DNA of 64,000 nucleotides from Myxococcus stipitatus (GCF_038561935.1 NZ_CP102770.1:1984001-2048000); one strand, 5' to 3'; counted from the first letter of the stretch, positions 51,281 through 60,902 are shown. Notes: generated by a model from the letters alone, not told the origin. Program-made: numbers and translations.

Positions 51281-51469
51281 GTGAACGCGACCACCCCGAC
51301 GCCGCCGCCGCGCGCGGCTCTAGCCGTCACGGAGAGCGCCGACGAGCGCCGCGCCGACGTCGAGCGCCGGCTCGATGAGGCCGCCGACGTCATCGCCGAG
51401 ACGCTCCTCGACATGTGGCGCAAGGAGCAGCGCGCCCGGCGCGCGGCCGCGCGCGGAGGTGCGTCGTGA
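51281..51469 (+). CDS. Small helical protein at the cassette start
   Basis: The GTG start at 51281 is 4 nt after the TTTCCC box, so it may be read from a leaderless message. The 62-residue product has a helix ADERRADVERRLDEAADVIA and a basic end. It overlaps a possible GTG start of the next gene (GTGA at 51466). No family is recognised. Confidence 0.6.
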   Translation: MNATTPTPPPRAALAVTESADERRADVERRLDEAADVIAETLLDMWRKEQRARRAAARGGAS

Positions 51470-51570
51470 CGTCCGCGCTCTCTCCGGCTCTCGCCTTGTC
51501 TTCTACCGGGGAAGAAGCCGTCATGCCGACGACGCGCGAGCACGGTGCGCGCGCGAACGACGGAGGCACG

Positions 51571-52143
51571 ATGACCAACAAGACGACCGCCAGAGCCCGC
51601 GCCGCGATGCGCGAGCTCGATGACGTCCCCACCCAGCTCGCGGCGCTCGAGACGATGAGCGTCGGCCAGCTCGCCGAGAAGTGGCGCGAGCTCTATGGCG
51701 AGCCGACGCGCACGCGGAACAAGGACTACCTGAAGAAGCGCCTCGCCTGGCGCATCCAGGAGCTGGCCGAGGGCGGGCTCTCGCAGGGCGCGCTCGCGCG
51801 CATCCACCAGCTCGGCGACCAGATGCCGGAGCGTTGGCGCATGCGTTGGAGCCAGGGCCACGCCGCGAGCGACGCGCCCGCGCCGACGGAGGCGCTGCAG
51901 GTGGTGCAGGCGACCGAGCCGCGGGACCCGCGCGTGCCGCCCGTAGGCACCGTCCTGCACCGCGTCTTCGACGGCAAGGCCCACGAGGTGACAGTCTGCG
52001 CGGAGGGCTTCGAGTACGCGGGGCAGCGGTACAAGTCGCTGTCTGCCATCGCCACGGAGATCGCCGGCACGCGCTGGAACGGGTTCCTCTTCTTCGGGCT
52101 CAAGAAGCGCGGCGAGTCGGCGCGCGAGGAGTCCGCGGCATGA
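51571..52143 (+). CDS. DUF2924 protein, recombinase cassette
   Basis: The ATG at 51571 has GGAGG 4 nt upstream; a GTG at 51466 (GTGA overlap, also with GGAGG) would add 35 residues. The 190-residue product has the DUF2924 core: LAALETMSVGQLAEKWRELY, RNKDYLKKRLAWRIQELAEG and RVPPVGTVLHRVFDGKAHEV. DUF2924 genes are frequently next to recombinases. A role as a directionality or accessory factor is plausible. Confidence 0.82.
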   Translation: MTNKTTARARAAMRELDDVPTQLAALETMSVGQLAEKWRELYGEPTRTRNKDYLKKRLAWRIQELAEGGLSQGALARIHQLGDQMPERWRMRWSQGHAASDAPAPTEALQVVQATEPRDPRVPPVGTVLHRVFDGKAHEVTVCAEGFEYAGQRYKSLSAIATEIAGTRWNGFLFFGLKKRGESAREESAA

Positions 52144-52322
52144 GCGACTTCTTCCGCACGCAGATGGGCCACCGCTTCTACGAGTCGACGATGCCGTCGC
52201 TCGTGCGGGAGCTCGCGCGGCTCAACACGAACCTCGAGCGGCTCCTGGCCGTCGTCGAGCGCGAGGCCGCGAAGCCCGACGAGGGTGAGCCCACGCCCGC
52301 CCCGTCGAAGGAGCCGCGATGA
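52140..52322 (+). CDS. 60-residue cassette protein
   Basis: It overlaps both neighbours by 4 nt (ATGA) and has GAGGAG upstream. The protein MSDFFRTQMGHRFYESTMPS... is helical in its middle (LVRELARLNTNLERLLAVVE). It is probably a partner or regulator of the recombinase. Confidence 0.68.
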   Translation: MSDFFRTQMGHRFYESTMPSLVRELARLNTNLERLLAVVEREAAKPDEGEPTPAPSKEPR

Positions 52323-53869
52323 CCAAGCAGCGCCAGCGAGCGAGCGCGCCCGCGCCAGAGACGAAGCGCTGCGCCATCTACACGCGCAAGTCGACGACGA
52401 TGGGCCTCGAGCAGGAGTTCAACTCCCTCGACGCCCAGCGCGAGGCGTGCCTCGCGTACATCGAGCGGCAGCAGGGCTGGACGCTCGTCGACGAGCGCTA
52501 TGACGACGGAGGCTTCACGGGCGCGAACATCGATCGCCCCGCGTTCCAGCGGCTGATGGCCGACGTCGACGCCGGAAAGGTCGACGTCATCGTCGTCTAC
52601 AAGGTCGACCGCCTCTCGCGCTCGCTGCTCGACTTCGTGAAGGTGATGGAGCGCCTCAGCGCCGCGGGCGCGTCCTTCGTCTCCATCACCCAGAACTTCT
52701 CGACCGCCGACGCCATGGGTCGGCTGACGATGAACATGTTGATGAGTTTCGCGGAGTTCGAACGCGAAATGATCAGCGAGCGGACGCGCGACAAAATCGC
52801 TGGCGCCCGCCGCAAGGGGAAGTGGACGGGCGGCCCGGTGCCCTTCGGCTACTCGGCGAAGGACAAGAAGCTCGTCGTGAACGAGGCCGAGGCCCACGTC
52901 GTGCGCGAGGCCTTCACGATCTTCCTCGCCCACCGGCAGATGGCCGTCGTCGCGCGCGAGCTGAACAAGCGTGGGCTGTTGCCGCGTGCCTCGAAGCATG
53001 GGCGCAAGGGCGGCCCGCTCTGGAGCAAGGACAGCATCGCGCGTGTGCTGCGGAGCCCGCTCTACGCGGGGCGCATGATGTACGGCGACGAGCTGTACGA
53101 GGGCGAGCATCCTCGGCTCATCGACGACGTCACCTACCGCCAGGCTCAGAAGCTCCTCAGCATGGCGGGCCGCGAGCTCCGCGTGACCGGCACAAACCCC
53201 GAGTACGTGCTGCGCGGGCTCCTGCGCTGCGGGCTCTGCGGCGAGGCAATGTGCCCGGGCTCGACCACGAAGAAGAGCGGGAAGACGTACCGATTCTATA
53301 GATGCTCAACCCGCGACAAGTACGGCACGGACAAGTGCTCCGCGAAGCCGCTGCCCGCGCGCGCCATCGAGGACTTCGTCGTCGCGCGCATCACGGAGGC
53401 GACCGCCGACGGCACGTTGGCCGAGCGCATCCAGGCCAAGCTGGCCGCGCGCGTCGCGAAGGAGTGCACGACCTTCGTCGAGGTGCGCAGGGCCCTGTCG
53501 GCGCACATCGCCGATGCATCCGCCGCCGCGTCGAAGCTGACCGAGGAGGTGATGCGGCTCGACGGTCGCGCGCGCGAGCTCGTCGAGGCGAAGCTGCGCC
53601 TCGAGGCCGCGCGGCTCGATGATGCCGAGCGCAGGCTTCGCGCGCTCGAGGACGACGCCGTGAACCTCGAGCTGCTGGAGAGCCAGCGGGATTGGTTCGT
53701 CGGCGCGCTCCGCAACTTCGGCAAGGTGTGGAGCGACATGACGCCCGAGAACCAGGGACGCCTGCTGCGCGCGCTGGTCGCCGAGGTCAACGTCGACGAG
53801 GAGACCGGGCTGTGCCGCGTCGAACTGGTGAACTTCGACGCCGCCGCGAGCGCGAAGGAGGCCGCGTGA
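52319..53869 (+). CDS. Large serine recombinase
   Basis: The 516-residue protein has the resolvase catalytic domain, with Ser 25 in YTRKSTTMG and YKVDRLSRS, then FAEFEREMISERTRDKIAGA. The recombinase domain follows (VPFGYSAKDKKLVVNEAEAH, RVLRSPLYAGRMMYG). A zinc ribbon has CGLCGEAMCPGS and a later Cys pair, and a coiled coil ends the protein. It would catalyse integration at att sites. It lies at the right end of the phage region. Confidence 0.92.
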   Translation: MTKQRQRASAPAPETKRCAIYTRKSTTMGLEQEFNSLDAQREACLAYIERQQGWTLVDERYDDGGFTGANIDRPAFQRLMADVDAGKVDVIVVYKVDRLSRSLLDFVKVMERLSAAGASFVSITQNFSTADAMGRLTMNMLMSFAEFEREMISERTRDKIAGARRKGKWTGGPVPFGYSAKDKKLVVNEAEAHVVREAFTIFLAHRQMAVVARELNKRGLLPRASKHGRKGGPLWSKDSIARVLRSPLYAGRMMYGDELYEGEHPRLIDDVTYRQAQKLLSMAGRELRVTGTNPEYVLRGLLRCGLCGEAMCPGSTTKKSGKTYRFYRCSTRDKYGTDKCSAKPLPARAIEDFVVARITEATADGTLAERIQAKLAARVAKECTTFVEVRRALSAHIADASAAASKLTEEVMRLDGRARELVEAKLRLEAARLDDAERRLRALEDDAVNLELLESQRDWFVGALRNFGKVWSDMTPENQGRLLRALVAEVNVDEETGLCRVELVNFDAAASAKEAA

Positions 53870-54336
53870 GAGGCGCCGAGAGCAGAGAGGAGAGCGCGAG
53901 GAACAACACGGACGCCGAGGGCGACGAGTTCCGCGTCATTGAGAAGCCGCTCTTCCGCCGGAGGAGCCGGAGCGTCACGCTCGCCGAGGCGCCGCCGCCC
54001 GCGAAGCCCGAGCCCGTGCGCCGGCCCGCGAAGGTCGCCCAGCAGCTCGCCCTCGCGCACCACCTGCAGGCGGCCATCGACCGGGGCGCGGTCGCAGACC
54101 GGGCCGCCGTGGCGCGGAAGCTGGGCCTCACGCGGGCGAGGGTCACCCAGCTCCTCGACCTCTTGCTGCTGGCACCCGATCTCCAAGCTGCCGTCCTGGC
54201 CCTCGAGGCCGTCGACGGCGCTGAGCCGATGGCCGAGCGGACCCTCCGGGCGGTGGCGCACGCGGGGACGTGGGCCGAGCAGCGGGTGGTGTGGACGGAA
54301 GTCTGCCGAGTACGTGCGGACTCACATTCGCGTTGA
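53866..54336 (+). CDS. HTH protein at the end of the recombinase cassette
   Basis: The GTG start overlaps the recombinase stop (GTGA). The 156-residue product has a Pro-rich middle and a helix-turn-helix VADRAAVARKLGLTRARVTQ at about residues 85-104, like ParB/KorB-type helix-turn-helix. It could control the cassette or bind att sites. Confidence 0.72.
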   Translation: MRGAESREESARNNTDAEGDEFRVIEKPLFRRRSRSVTLAEAPPPAKPEPVRRPAKVAQQLALAHHLQAAIDRGAVADRAAVARKLGLTRARVTQLLDLLLLAPDLQAAVLALEAVDGAEPMAERTLRAVAHAGTWAEQRVVWTEVCRVRADSHSR

Positions 54337-54362
54337 CAGATGCCGACATGGATGGCTATTCT
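54333..54362 (+). promoter_or_regulatory. Sigma-70-type promoter of the defence-like operon
   Basis: TTGACA (54333-54338), an 18-nt spacer and TATTCT (54357-54362). It overlaps the end of the HTH gene and precedes a GTG at 54370. It is a different type from the phage elements. Confidence 0.7.
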
Positions 54363-54369
54363 TTTGGTT

Positions 54370-55755
54370 GTGAGGCCGCACGTACCAGCCAATTTCATTG
54401 CGCCGTCCCTTCTGGGAGCCGCTCCCGGCTGGCTGCCGGCGTACTTTGCCGGCGAGACCGCAATCGCGCTGCGAGCGGGAGTCGCCGGCCAGACGATCGA
54501 TGACTTGGGGGGGCAAGTCCTCGAGGGCTGGCGGGTGAGCGAGACGCCGACGGCGCTCGACTACGATCCCCGCGCGGCCTCCACCCCGGTCTATCGCCAG
54601 GCCAACATCAAGCCGCTGCGGCTGCAACTCGGCGCCCAGGACTGGGCCTCGCCCCAGATCGAGGGGCGCTGGTGCGTGCGGCCCGGCGATGTGGTGCTGA
54701 ACAAGCTCGCGCCGGTGCGCGCAGCCTTCGTCTCGCCGGCAGCCAAGCGCCACCCGGTCGATGGCAACACGCTCATCGTCCGCGACCTGTCGCGCGCGGA
54801 GGCGGCGTGGGTCGCGCTGTGCCTCAACCATGCGGGCTACGAGCGGCTTCTGTTCCTCGACTCGGGGGTGCTCGATCGCGTGGGGCTCAAGGCGCTCGCC
54901 GCGCTGCGCGTGCCGCCGGTCCCGCCGGAGATGGACGGCCTCTCGGCCCGCCTGCGCGACGCGCTGGACGAGCAGACGCTGACGAGCGAGGCGATGCACC
55001 ATGTCCGCACCGAGGCCAACGAGCTAACGAGCGCTGCCCCGACGACGACACGCCCGCTGCGCAGCGGCGCGTTCTTCGCGCGCGACGCCGTGACCCACGA
55101 GAGCTGGCTGCCCTCGGCCACCGCGCTGCGCGCCGAGCAGACCAGCCTCGCCGAGGAGCTGGGGTGGGTCGCGATCGCTGAGCTGGCATCCTGGGACGAC
55201 CGCGCCCGCCTCACGCACGCTTCCGAGGGCGCGCGGGCGCTGCGTCTCCGCGACGTCGGCGAGGACCTCTTCGTCGCCCCGATCGACGACGCGAAGGAGG
55301 AGCTCGTCCCCAGCCGCACGCTGGCGAGGCCCCTCGTCCCCGGCGAGGTGCTGCTCTCGACGCTCGGTAGCAGCTTCCGCACCGCATACGTCGACGACGA
55401 CGTCCCGCAGAACACCTTCCCGACCGACGGCTGGGTGCGCGTGCGCTTCCGCGAGACGCCGGCCGCGTGGGCGCTCTTGCTCTCGACCGACGAGCTCCGC
55501 TCGCAGGCCGCGCGGCTCGTGGTGGGATCGGTGCAGCAGTTCGTGCCGCCCGAGGCGCTCCGCTCGTTGCGGGTGCCGGTGCCGCCGCGCGAGGTGCGTG
55601 ACCGCTGGCAGCGCGCCGTCGAGCGCCATCACGCACAGCGCCGCACGCAGGACCGCCAGTGGGCCGCGCTCGTGAGCGAGATGACCGCCCTGTTCGAGGC
55701 CGCTCACCGGCCTTTCGCCGAGACGCGCCCGCGTGACAAGGAGTCGGTCCAATGA
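54370..55755 (+). CDS. Type I specificity subunit-like protein (HsdS)
   Basis: I chose the GTG at 54370, 8 nt after the -10 box; an upstream ATG at 54340 would lie within the promoter. The 461-residue product has two recognition-type halves: VYRQANIKPLRLQLGAQDW and GRWCVRPGDVVLNKLAPVRA, then a mirrored second half with RTLARPLVPGEVLLSTLGSS. Each ends in a helical spacer. HsdS dictates the methylase target. It is first in an operon with HsdM- and ATPase-like genes. Confidence 0.82.
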   Translation: MRPHVPANFIAPSLLGAAPGWLPAYFAGETAIALRAGVAGQTIDDLGGQVLEGWRVSETPTALDYDPRAASTPVYRQANIKPLRLQLGAQDWASPQIEGRWCVRPGDVVLNKLAPVRAAFVSPAAKRHPVDGNTLIVRDLSRAEAAWVALCLNHAGYERLLFLDSGVLDRVGLKALAALRVPPVPPEMDGLSARLRDALDEQTLTSEAMHHVRTEANELTSAAPTTTRPLRSGAFFARDAVTHESWLPSATALRAEQTSLAEELGWVAIAELASWDDRARLTHASEGARALRLRDVGEDLFVAPIDDAKEELVPSRTLARPLVPGEVLLSTLGSSFRTAYVDDDVPQNTFPTDGWVRVRFRETPAAWALLLSTDELRSQAARLVVGSVQQFVPPEALRSLRVPVPPREVRDRWQRAVERHHAQRRTQDRQWAALVSEMTALFEAAHRPFAETRPRDKESVQ

Positions 55756-56132
55756 CGCCGCGCCAGGCCGAAGAGCTGCTCTCTCACCTGAAGCTGAAGG
55801 CGCTCGGCCTCGACGAGCTGCACGAGCGCGTGCGCCTCTCGGGCAGCGCGTGGACGCGCGACCAGCTCGAGCTCTTCCTGCTCTGTGCGCGCGGCGTCAC
55901 GCGCGACGGCACGGGCGGGTTCCACGCCATCGCTGCCAGCGCTGAGGACGACCTCGGAGCGGCCATCGTCGCGGCCGTGCGCTCGTTCGCGGGCAAGCCC
56001 GTGCCGGCCGCGCAGGTGCGCGCGCGCCTGCCTCAACACTTCGTGACGACCGACGAGCAGGTGCTCGCCGTTGCCCGACGCACCGCTGGGCTCGAGGTGT
56101 TCGGCCCGAAGCTCATCCGCATCGCCCCGTAA
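55752..56132 (+). CDS. Small protein between HsdS- and HsdM-like genes
   Basis: The 126-residue protein starts MTPRQAEELLSHLKLKALGL (4-nt overlap). It has a likely winged-helix-type end (PVPAAQVRARLPQHFVTTDE, LEVFGPKLIRIAP). No family is recognised. It may be a DNA-binding part of the complex. Confidence 0.72.
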   Translation: MTPRQAEELLSHLKLKALGLDELHERVRLSGSAWTRDQLELFLLCARGVTRDGTGGFHAIAASAEDDLGAAIVAAVRSFAGKPVPAAQVRARLPQHFVTTDEQVLAVARRTAGLEVFGPKLIRIAP

Positions 56133-56149
56133 GCGCTCAGGAGACCCGC

Positions 56150-58207
56150 ATGGCGGCCAAGAAGAAGCAGCAGCAGAACGCAGAGCACGCGACGACGGTT
56201 GCCTCCGAGGAGAGCAACCTCCTCAAGTCGATGGTCCACCGCCTCTCGGGCGCGGGCTACGATCATTCGCTCGACCTCAAGGCCAGCGAGCCCGGCATGT
56301 CGGCCGCCGTCGTCTGGGGCCGCCATGAGGGCGTCGAGACGCCGCGCATCCTGGCGCTCGTGCTGCCCACCGGCGCGTGGGGCCGCGCCAATGCCGATGA
56401 GGTGCAGGTGCTCTCGTACTCGCTGCCGCCGCCCGAGACGCCGGCCGACCAGTACCCGCAGTTCGCCATCGTGAAAGACGCCGAGGGCAAGCTCGAGGCC
56501 CTCTTCGACCTCGCGTACCCGCCGCACCAGATCGACAAGCTGCCGAGCCTCTCGGAGATCAACGACTACAAGCGGATCAAGGCCGACCCGACCTACCGGT
56601 GGTCGATGCACATGTACGACCGGCTGATGAAGGGCTTCAACGCCCTGCACGAGCGCATCTACCAGACGCACAAGGACCGGGTGAACGGCAAGAACGACAT
56701 CATCGAGGAGGTGGCGAAGCTCCTCTTCCTCGAGTCGTTCCGCCTGCACCATGATGACGGAGGGGGCGCGCTCACCTTCGAGCACGAGGGCAAGAAGCTG
56801 AGCCTGAAGGACGTCTTCACCGCGGCGCACGTGAAGGCGAACGGCGCCAAGGCGGTCGCGGAGATCCAGTCGGCGTTCGAGCACTTCAAGATGCACCCCG
56901 ACTACGTCGTCACCGACGACGCCGGGGAGAAGCACGCCATATTCGACAAGAACGCCCACCTGCGCCTGGCGCAGCCGGGCAACTACGAGGCGGTGCTCTC
57001 GCTCATTCAGGACCTCGGCCCGGTCACCGACAACCGGGGCAGCGTGGTGAAGAAGCAGGGCACGCTCGCCGACATCGCCGCCGACGTGCTCGGCCGCGCC
57101 TTCGATGTCTTCCTTCGCGCGAACTTCGAGTCAAAGGGCGGCCTCGGCATCTACCTCACGCCGGCGCCCGTGAAGCAGGCGATGCTGGCGCTTGCCTTCC
57201 ACGACATCAAGGAGAGCACCGAGGACGCCGCGCGCCTCGTGGCTCGCGACGGCAAGGGCCGCCCCGCCTTCCGTTTCTGCGACCCGGCGTGCGGCAGCGG
57301 CGGGTTCCTCTCGGTGGCACTGAGCCACCTCCGGCGCACGCTCGACGAGCTCGGTGGCAAGGCCACGGCCACCGACGAGGCGAAGAAGAAGCTCTTCGCC
57401 GAGATGTGCGAGCACAGCTTCGTGGGCGCCGATTCGGCGCCCCAGATGGTGATGCTCGCGCGCGTCAACATGGCACTACTCGGTGCTCCCAAAGCGCGCA
57501 TCTTCTGGGGCGACTCGCGGACGAGCCCCCAGTTGGTGCCCGGGACGTACGACTTGATCTGCACCAACCCTCCGTTCGGCACGCCGAAGCTCCAGGGCGA
57601 CGCGAAGAGGGCGCACGAGGCGGAGATGGCGAAGATCCTCGAGACCTTCCGATCCGACCTGACGCCGCGAGCCGGGCGCGGCGGCGGCTTCGACTACTCG
57701 CCCACGGTCACGGGCCTGGCGATGGGCGGCTCGCCCAACAGCAAGGGCGTCTGGAAGGAGGCCTCAACCAACACCGATCCGGCGGTCCTCTTCATCGACC
57801 GCTGCCTGCAGCTGCTCAAGCCGGGCGGGCGCCTGCTGATCGTGTTGCCCGACGGCGTGCTCTGCAACTCCGGCGACCGCTACGTGCGCGAGTACATCAT
57901 GGGCACGAAGGACGAGGTCACCGGCGAGTTCCACGGCGGCAAGGCCATCGTGAAGGGAGTTATCAGCCTACCGGCCGACGCCTTCAAGCTCTCGGGCACG
58001 GGCGCGAAGACGAGCGTGCTTTACGTGCAGAAGCGCCACGCGCGCAAGGACGACCCCGAGAAGTTCCAGGACGAGCCGCAGACCGACGTGTTCATGGCCG
58101 TCGCCGAGACCCTCGGCTACGTCGTGAAGAACAACGTCGAGGACTACAGCGCGGGCGTCCCCAACGACCTGGCCGCCATCGTTGGCGCGTACGTTCGGGG
58201 GGAGTGA
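56150..58207 (+). CDS. Type I N6-adenine DNA methyltransferase (HsdM-like)
   Basis: The 685-residue protein has the methylase motif I FCDPACGSGGFLSVAL (about 377-392) and motif IV ICTNPPFG (about 470-477). The first 330 residues are an N-terminal domain that is larger than in common HsdM, with strands RILALVLPTGAW and helices NDIIEEVAKLLFLESF. It has no visible E-x-K nuclease core. It would methylate host DNA at the HsdS-defined site. Confidence 0.9.
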   Translation: MAAKKKQQQNAEHATTVASEESNLLKSMVHRLSGAGYDHSLDLKASEPGMSAAVVWGRHEGVETPRILALVLPTGAWGRANADEVQVLSYSLPPPETPADQYPQFAIVKDAEGKLEALFDLAYPPHQIDKLPSLSEINDYKRIKADPTYRWSMHMYDRLMKGFNALHERIYQTHKDRVNGKNDIIEEVAKLLFLESFRLHHDDGGGALTFEHEGKKLSLKDVFTAAHVKANGAKAVAEIQSAFEHFKMHPDYVVTDDAGEKHAIFDKNAHLRLAQPGNYEAVLSLIQDLGPVTDNRGSVVKKQGTLADIAADVLGRAFDVFLRANFESKGGLGIYLTPAPVKQAMLALAFHDIKESTEDAARLVARDGKGRPAFRFCDPACGSGGFLSVALSHLRRTLDELGGKATATDEAKKKLFAEMCEHSFVGADSAPQMVMLARVNMALLGAPKARIFWGDSRTSPQLVPGTYDLICTNPPFGTPKLQGDAKRAHEAEMAKILETFRSDLTPRAGRGGGFDYSPTVTGLAMGGSPNSKGVWKEASTNTDPAVLFIDRCLQLLKPGGRLLIVLPDGVLCNSGDRYVREYIMGTKDEVTGEFHGGKAIVKGVISLPADAFKLSGTGAKTSVLYVQKRHARKDDPEKFQDEPQTDVFMAVAETLGYVVKNNVEDYSAGVPNDLAAIVGAYVRGE

Positions 58208-59724
58208 TGGTGCGCCCTGAACGACATGTCCGCGTTCGTGCGGTCGAGTTCAGCCCCGAGCGACTCGACACTGGCTTCTACGCTCGTGCCTACTTCGACA
58301 CCCGCGAGGCCATTCGCCAAAGTGGACTGAAGACCGAGTCGCTCGGCAGCGTGTGTGAACCGTGGCAGTTCGGCGCGTACGCCTTGTGCAACCACATCGA
58401 ATGGAGCGACGCCGCGAGCGGTGTTCCGTACGTCAAGGCTGAGGCGCTCGGCAGCCCGCTCTTGAACGAGTCGGGTCTTGCGTATGTGACGCCAGCCACT
58501 CATCGACTGCTCGAGAAGTCTCAGCTCAAGCCGGGCGACATCGTTGTCTCGACGTCTGGAACCATTGGCCTGTGCGCCGTGCTCCCCGAACGCCTGGGTG
58601 ATGCGAATTCGAACCAAGACACGATCAAGTTCAATCCTTCGTCTGCGGGATACGATTGCCATTTCGTCGCCGCGTGGGTGGCGAGCGCGCCCGGACAGGT
58701 CTTTCTTAATCGCGAGGCTGGTGGCGCAGTCCAGCAGCACGTCTACCTTTACAACTTCAAGCGCTTGCCCCTGTTGAAGGTCGCGGCCGAGGCCCAGCGC
58801 TACATCGGCGACAAGGTTCGGCAGGCCGAGCGGCTGCGCGAGCGCGCGCGCCGACTCGAAGCCGAGTTCCGCAGCGCCGTGACCGTCGCCATCCCGTCGT
58901 CGTCTTTGATGGCAGGCAAGACGAGCCGCGTGGCTACCGGCGAACTGGGACGCAACCTGAATCCCGGCGCGTACACCCCGGACCGTCGCGCCGTCCGCGC
59001 AGCAATTCGAGGTGCAGGCGGCCGGTCGCTCGACACGCTGGCCGATGTCGAGAGCCCCACGACCGATAGCTATCCCGCCACCGCGCCGTACCTGGGGCTC
59101 GACGCCATCGACTCGGCAACCTGCGGATTGAAGCCCTCGACGGCTGGAGCCGAAGCGGTCGCAGGAGCCGCGCGCCTCCTGCGTGAAGGTCCGGCACTCT
59201 CGCGCCTGCGCCCGTACCTCAACAAGGTCACATATATCCCGCCCACGCTCGCAGGTGGCATCGGTTCGACCGAGTTGCTCCTCGTTCGCCCGAAGGCTGG
59301 CGTCGATGGCTGGTTCCTCTACGGTGTGTTGAAGCTCGAATCGAGCGTCCGCCAGCTCAACCCCGTGGCGACGGGCTCGACGCATCCGCGCGTTGATCGC
59401 GAGGACGTTCTCGATCTCCTCGTGCCCTGGCGCGATGAGCACGAAGCTCTCGGCGCAAAGCTGCGGACCGCGCAGGCCTGCTACCGCGCGAGCGCCGCGC
59501 TAACTGTGACCGCGACGACCCTGGTCGAGCACCTGATCGACGGTCGCATGACCGAGGCAGAGCTGGTCGCCGCGCAGAAGGCGCTCGAGGCCGGCGACCG
59601 CAGCGCGGACCGCGAGATCCTGAAGGCGCTCGTGCAGGGCGACGCGCCGGACGCCAAGCCGGTAATCGCCGACGTCGACGCGCTCTACGCGCTCCTTGAT
59701 GGGTCGGAGGGGCCGGACGCATGA
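58207..59724 (+). CDS. Second HsdS-like specificity protein
   Basis: It begins at ATG 58207 within TGATG and has 505 residues. The start VRAVEFSPERLDTGFYARAY and the two halves, with LKPGDIVVSTSGTIGLCAVL and, later, the RPYLNKVTYIPPTLAGGIGS-type segment, are HsdS-like. Two HsdS genes around one HsdM is unusual and may give two targets. The coding looks less GC-biased than its flanks, a sign of exchange. Confidence 0.82.
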   Translation: MVRPERHVRVRAVEFSPERLDTGFYARAYFDTREAIRQSGLKTESLGSVCEPWQFGAYALCNHIEWSDAASGVPYVKAEALGSPLLNESGLAYVTPATHRLLEKSQLKPGDIVVSTSGTIGLCAVLPERLGDANSNQDTIKFNPSSAGYDCHFVAAWVASAPGQVFLNREAGGAVQQHVYLYNFKRLPLLKVAAEAQRYIGDKVRQAERLRERARRLEAEFRSAVTVAIPSSSLMAGKTSRVATGELGRNLNPGAYTPDRRAVRAAIRGAGGRSLDTLADVESPTTDSYPATAPYLGLDAIDSATCGLKPSTAGAEAVAGAARLLREGPALSRLRPYLNKVTYIPPTLAGGIGSTELLLVRPKAGVDGWFLYGVLKLESSVRQLNPVATGSTHPRVDREDVLDLLVPWRDEHEALGAKLRTAQACYRASAALTVTATTLVEHLIDGRMTEAELVAAQKALEAGDRSADREILKALVQGDAPDAKPVIADVDALYALLDGSEGPDA

Positions 59725-60902
59725 CGCTCTCGGCGCTCCAGGGGCGGACGCTCACGCGCCTTGTCGAAGACGTGCGCACGCTGCTCGCGCAGGGCGAGGC
59801 GCCGTCTTCGTCCTTGCGCGCCCTGGATGCCGTGCGAACGACCGGGCTCTGGAGCGAGCGTGGTGAGGTCGCCGTTGCGAGCCCCGCCATCGTCGCCCTC
59901 ATCGACCGGCTGCCGAATCCGGGCGAGGCGCTGCCCGCCGTGCTGTCGCTCGTACCCGAGGTGCGCGAGGCGTGGCTGCGTGTCGTGCGCGCGCGCCTCG
60001 CCGAGATGGGCGAGCGCGGCGACGTCGCGGCGCTGACCGAGGCCATTACCAATGCTGGCGCGCTGGCGAGCGAGCTTGTGAGCGTGCAGGGGGCGTCGCT
60101 GGCGGCGACCGCGTTCGGCGAGCTGGAACGCGCGGTGCTGGCGACGCCCGCGCACGAGGCCGCCGCGTTCCCGGTGCTGCTCCGCGCGTTGGCCGCCACC
60201 GCCGCGCTCCCGACCGACCCGACCACGGCGACGCTGCCGACTGCGCTGCCCGAGGTGGCGTTCGACGATCCGCAGGCGACGTGGCGACCCGGTCGCCTGT
60301 TGCGTCTGCCCGCGCCGACCGAAGCCGCGACCACGACGGTGGTCCTGAGCGGCGCGCTCGACGGCAAGAGCGGCGACGCCGACCCGATGCGCTGGGCGCT
60401 GCACCACCCGTGGGTGTTCTTGTTGGCGCAGATGACCTTCACCAAGGAGGCGTGGGAGGCCGAGCGCGTGTCAGGCGGTATCGCTTTCGAGCTGGAGCCC
60501 GCGCACGCCTCGCTGTTTCAGATCCCGCCGCGCATCGAGGTGGTGGTGACCTTGCCGAGCGGCGAGGAGATCCGTTGCGGCTCGCTCGGCGAGCTCTGCC
60601 AGCGCACCCTCGCCCAGCTCGGCGTGACGGTGCTCGGCCACCGCGTCACCGCGAGCACCCTCGACGACAAGCTCGCCCTCGTCATCGAGGCCGTGCAGCG
60701 CCGTGATGTGTGGCGCTTCGAGCATGGCTCGGGCGCGCGACGTCCGGCCTACACCATTCACCCGTCATTCTCCGACGCCTGCTACCGGGCGCTCGGCAGC
60801 CGCGCGTTCTACCGGCTCGGCTCGCCGGTGACGGCCGCCATCCGCCGCGCCTCCGAGGGCTGGGCCAGGGAGCGCATCGCGCGCGCCGGAAGCAACGCAT
60901 GA
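59721..60902 (+). CDS. Unknown protein of the methylase-ATPase operon (393 aa)
   Basis: It overlaps the previous gene by 4 nt. The protein is Ala/Leu-rich and helical for 200 residues (LIDRLPNPGEALPAVLSLVP). The second half is beta-containing: HPWVFLLAQMTFTKEAWEAE and IPPRIEVVVTLPSGEEIRCG. The end is helical. No known family is recognised. Confidence 0.72.
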   Translation: MTLSALQGRTLTRLVEDVRTLLAQGEAPSSSLRALDAVRTTGLWSERGEVAVASPAIVALIDRLPNPGEALPAVLSLVPEVREAWLRVVRARLAEMGERGDVAALTEAITNAGALASELVSVQGASLAATAFGELERAVLATPAHEAAAFPVLLRALAATAALPTDPTTATLPTALPEVAFDDPQATWRPGRLLRLPAPTEAATTTVVLSGALDGKSGDADPMRWALHHPWVFLLAQMTFTKEAWEAERVSGGIAFELEPAHASLFQIPPRIEVVVTLPSGEEIRCGSLGELCQRTLAQLGVTVLGHRVTASTLDDKLALVIEAVQRRDVWRFEHGSGARRPAYTIHPSFSDACYRALGSRAFYRLGSPVTAAIRRASEGWARERIARAGSNA

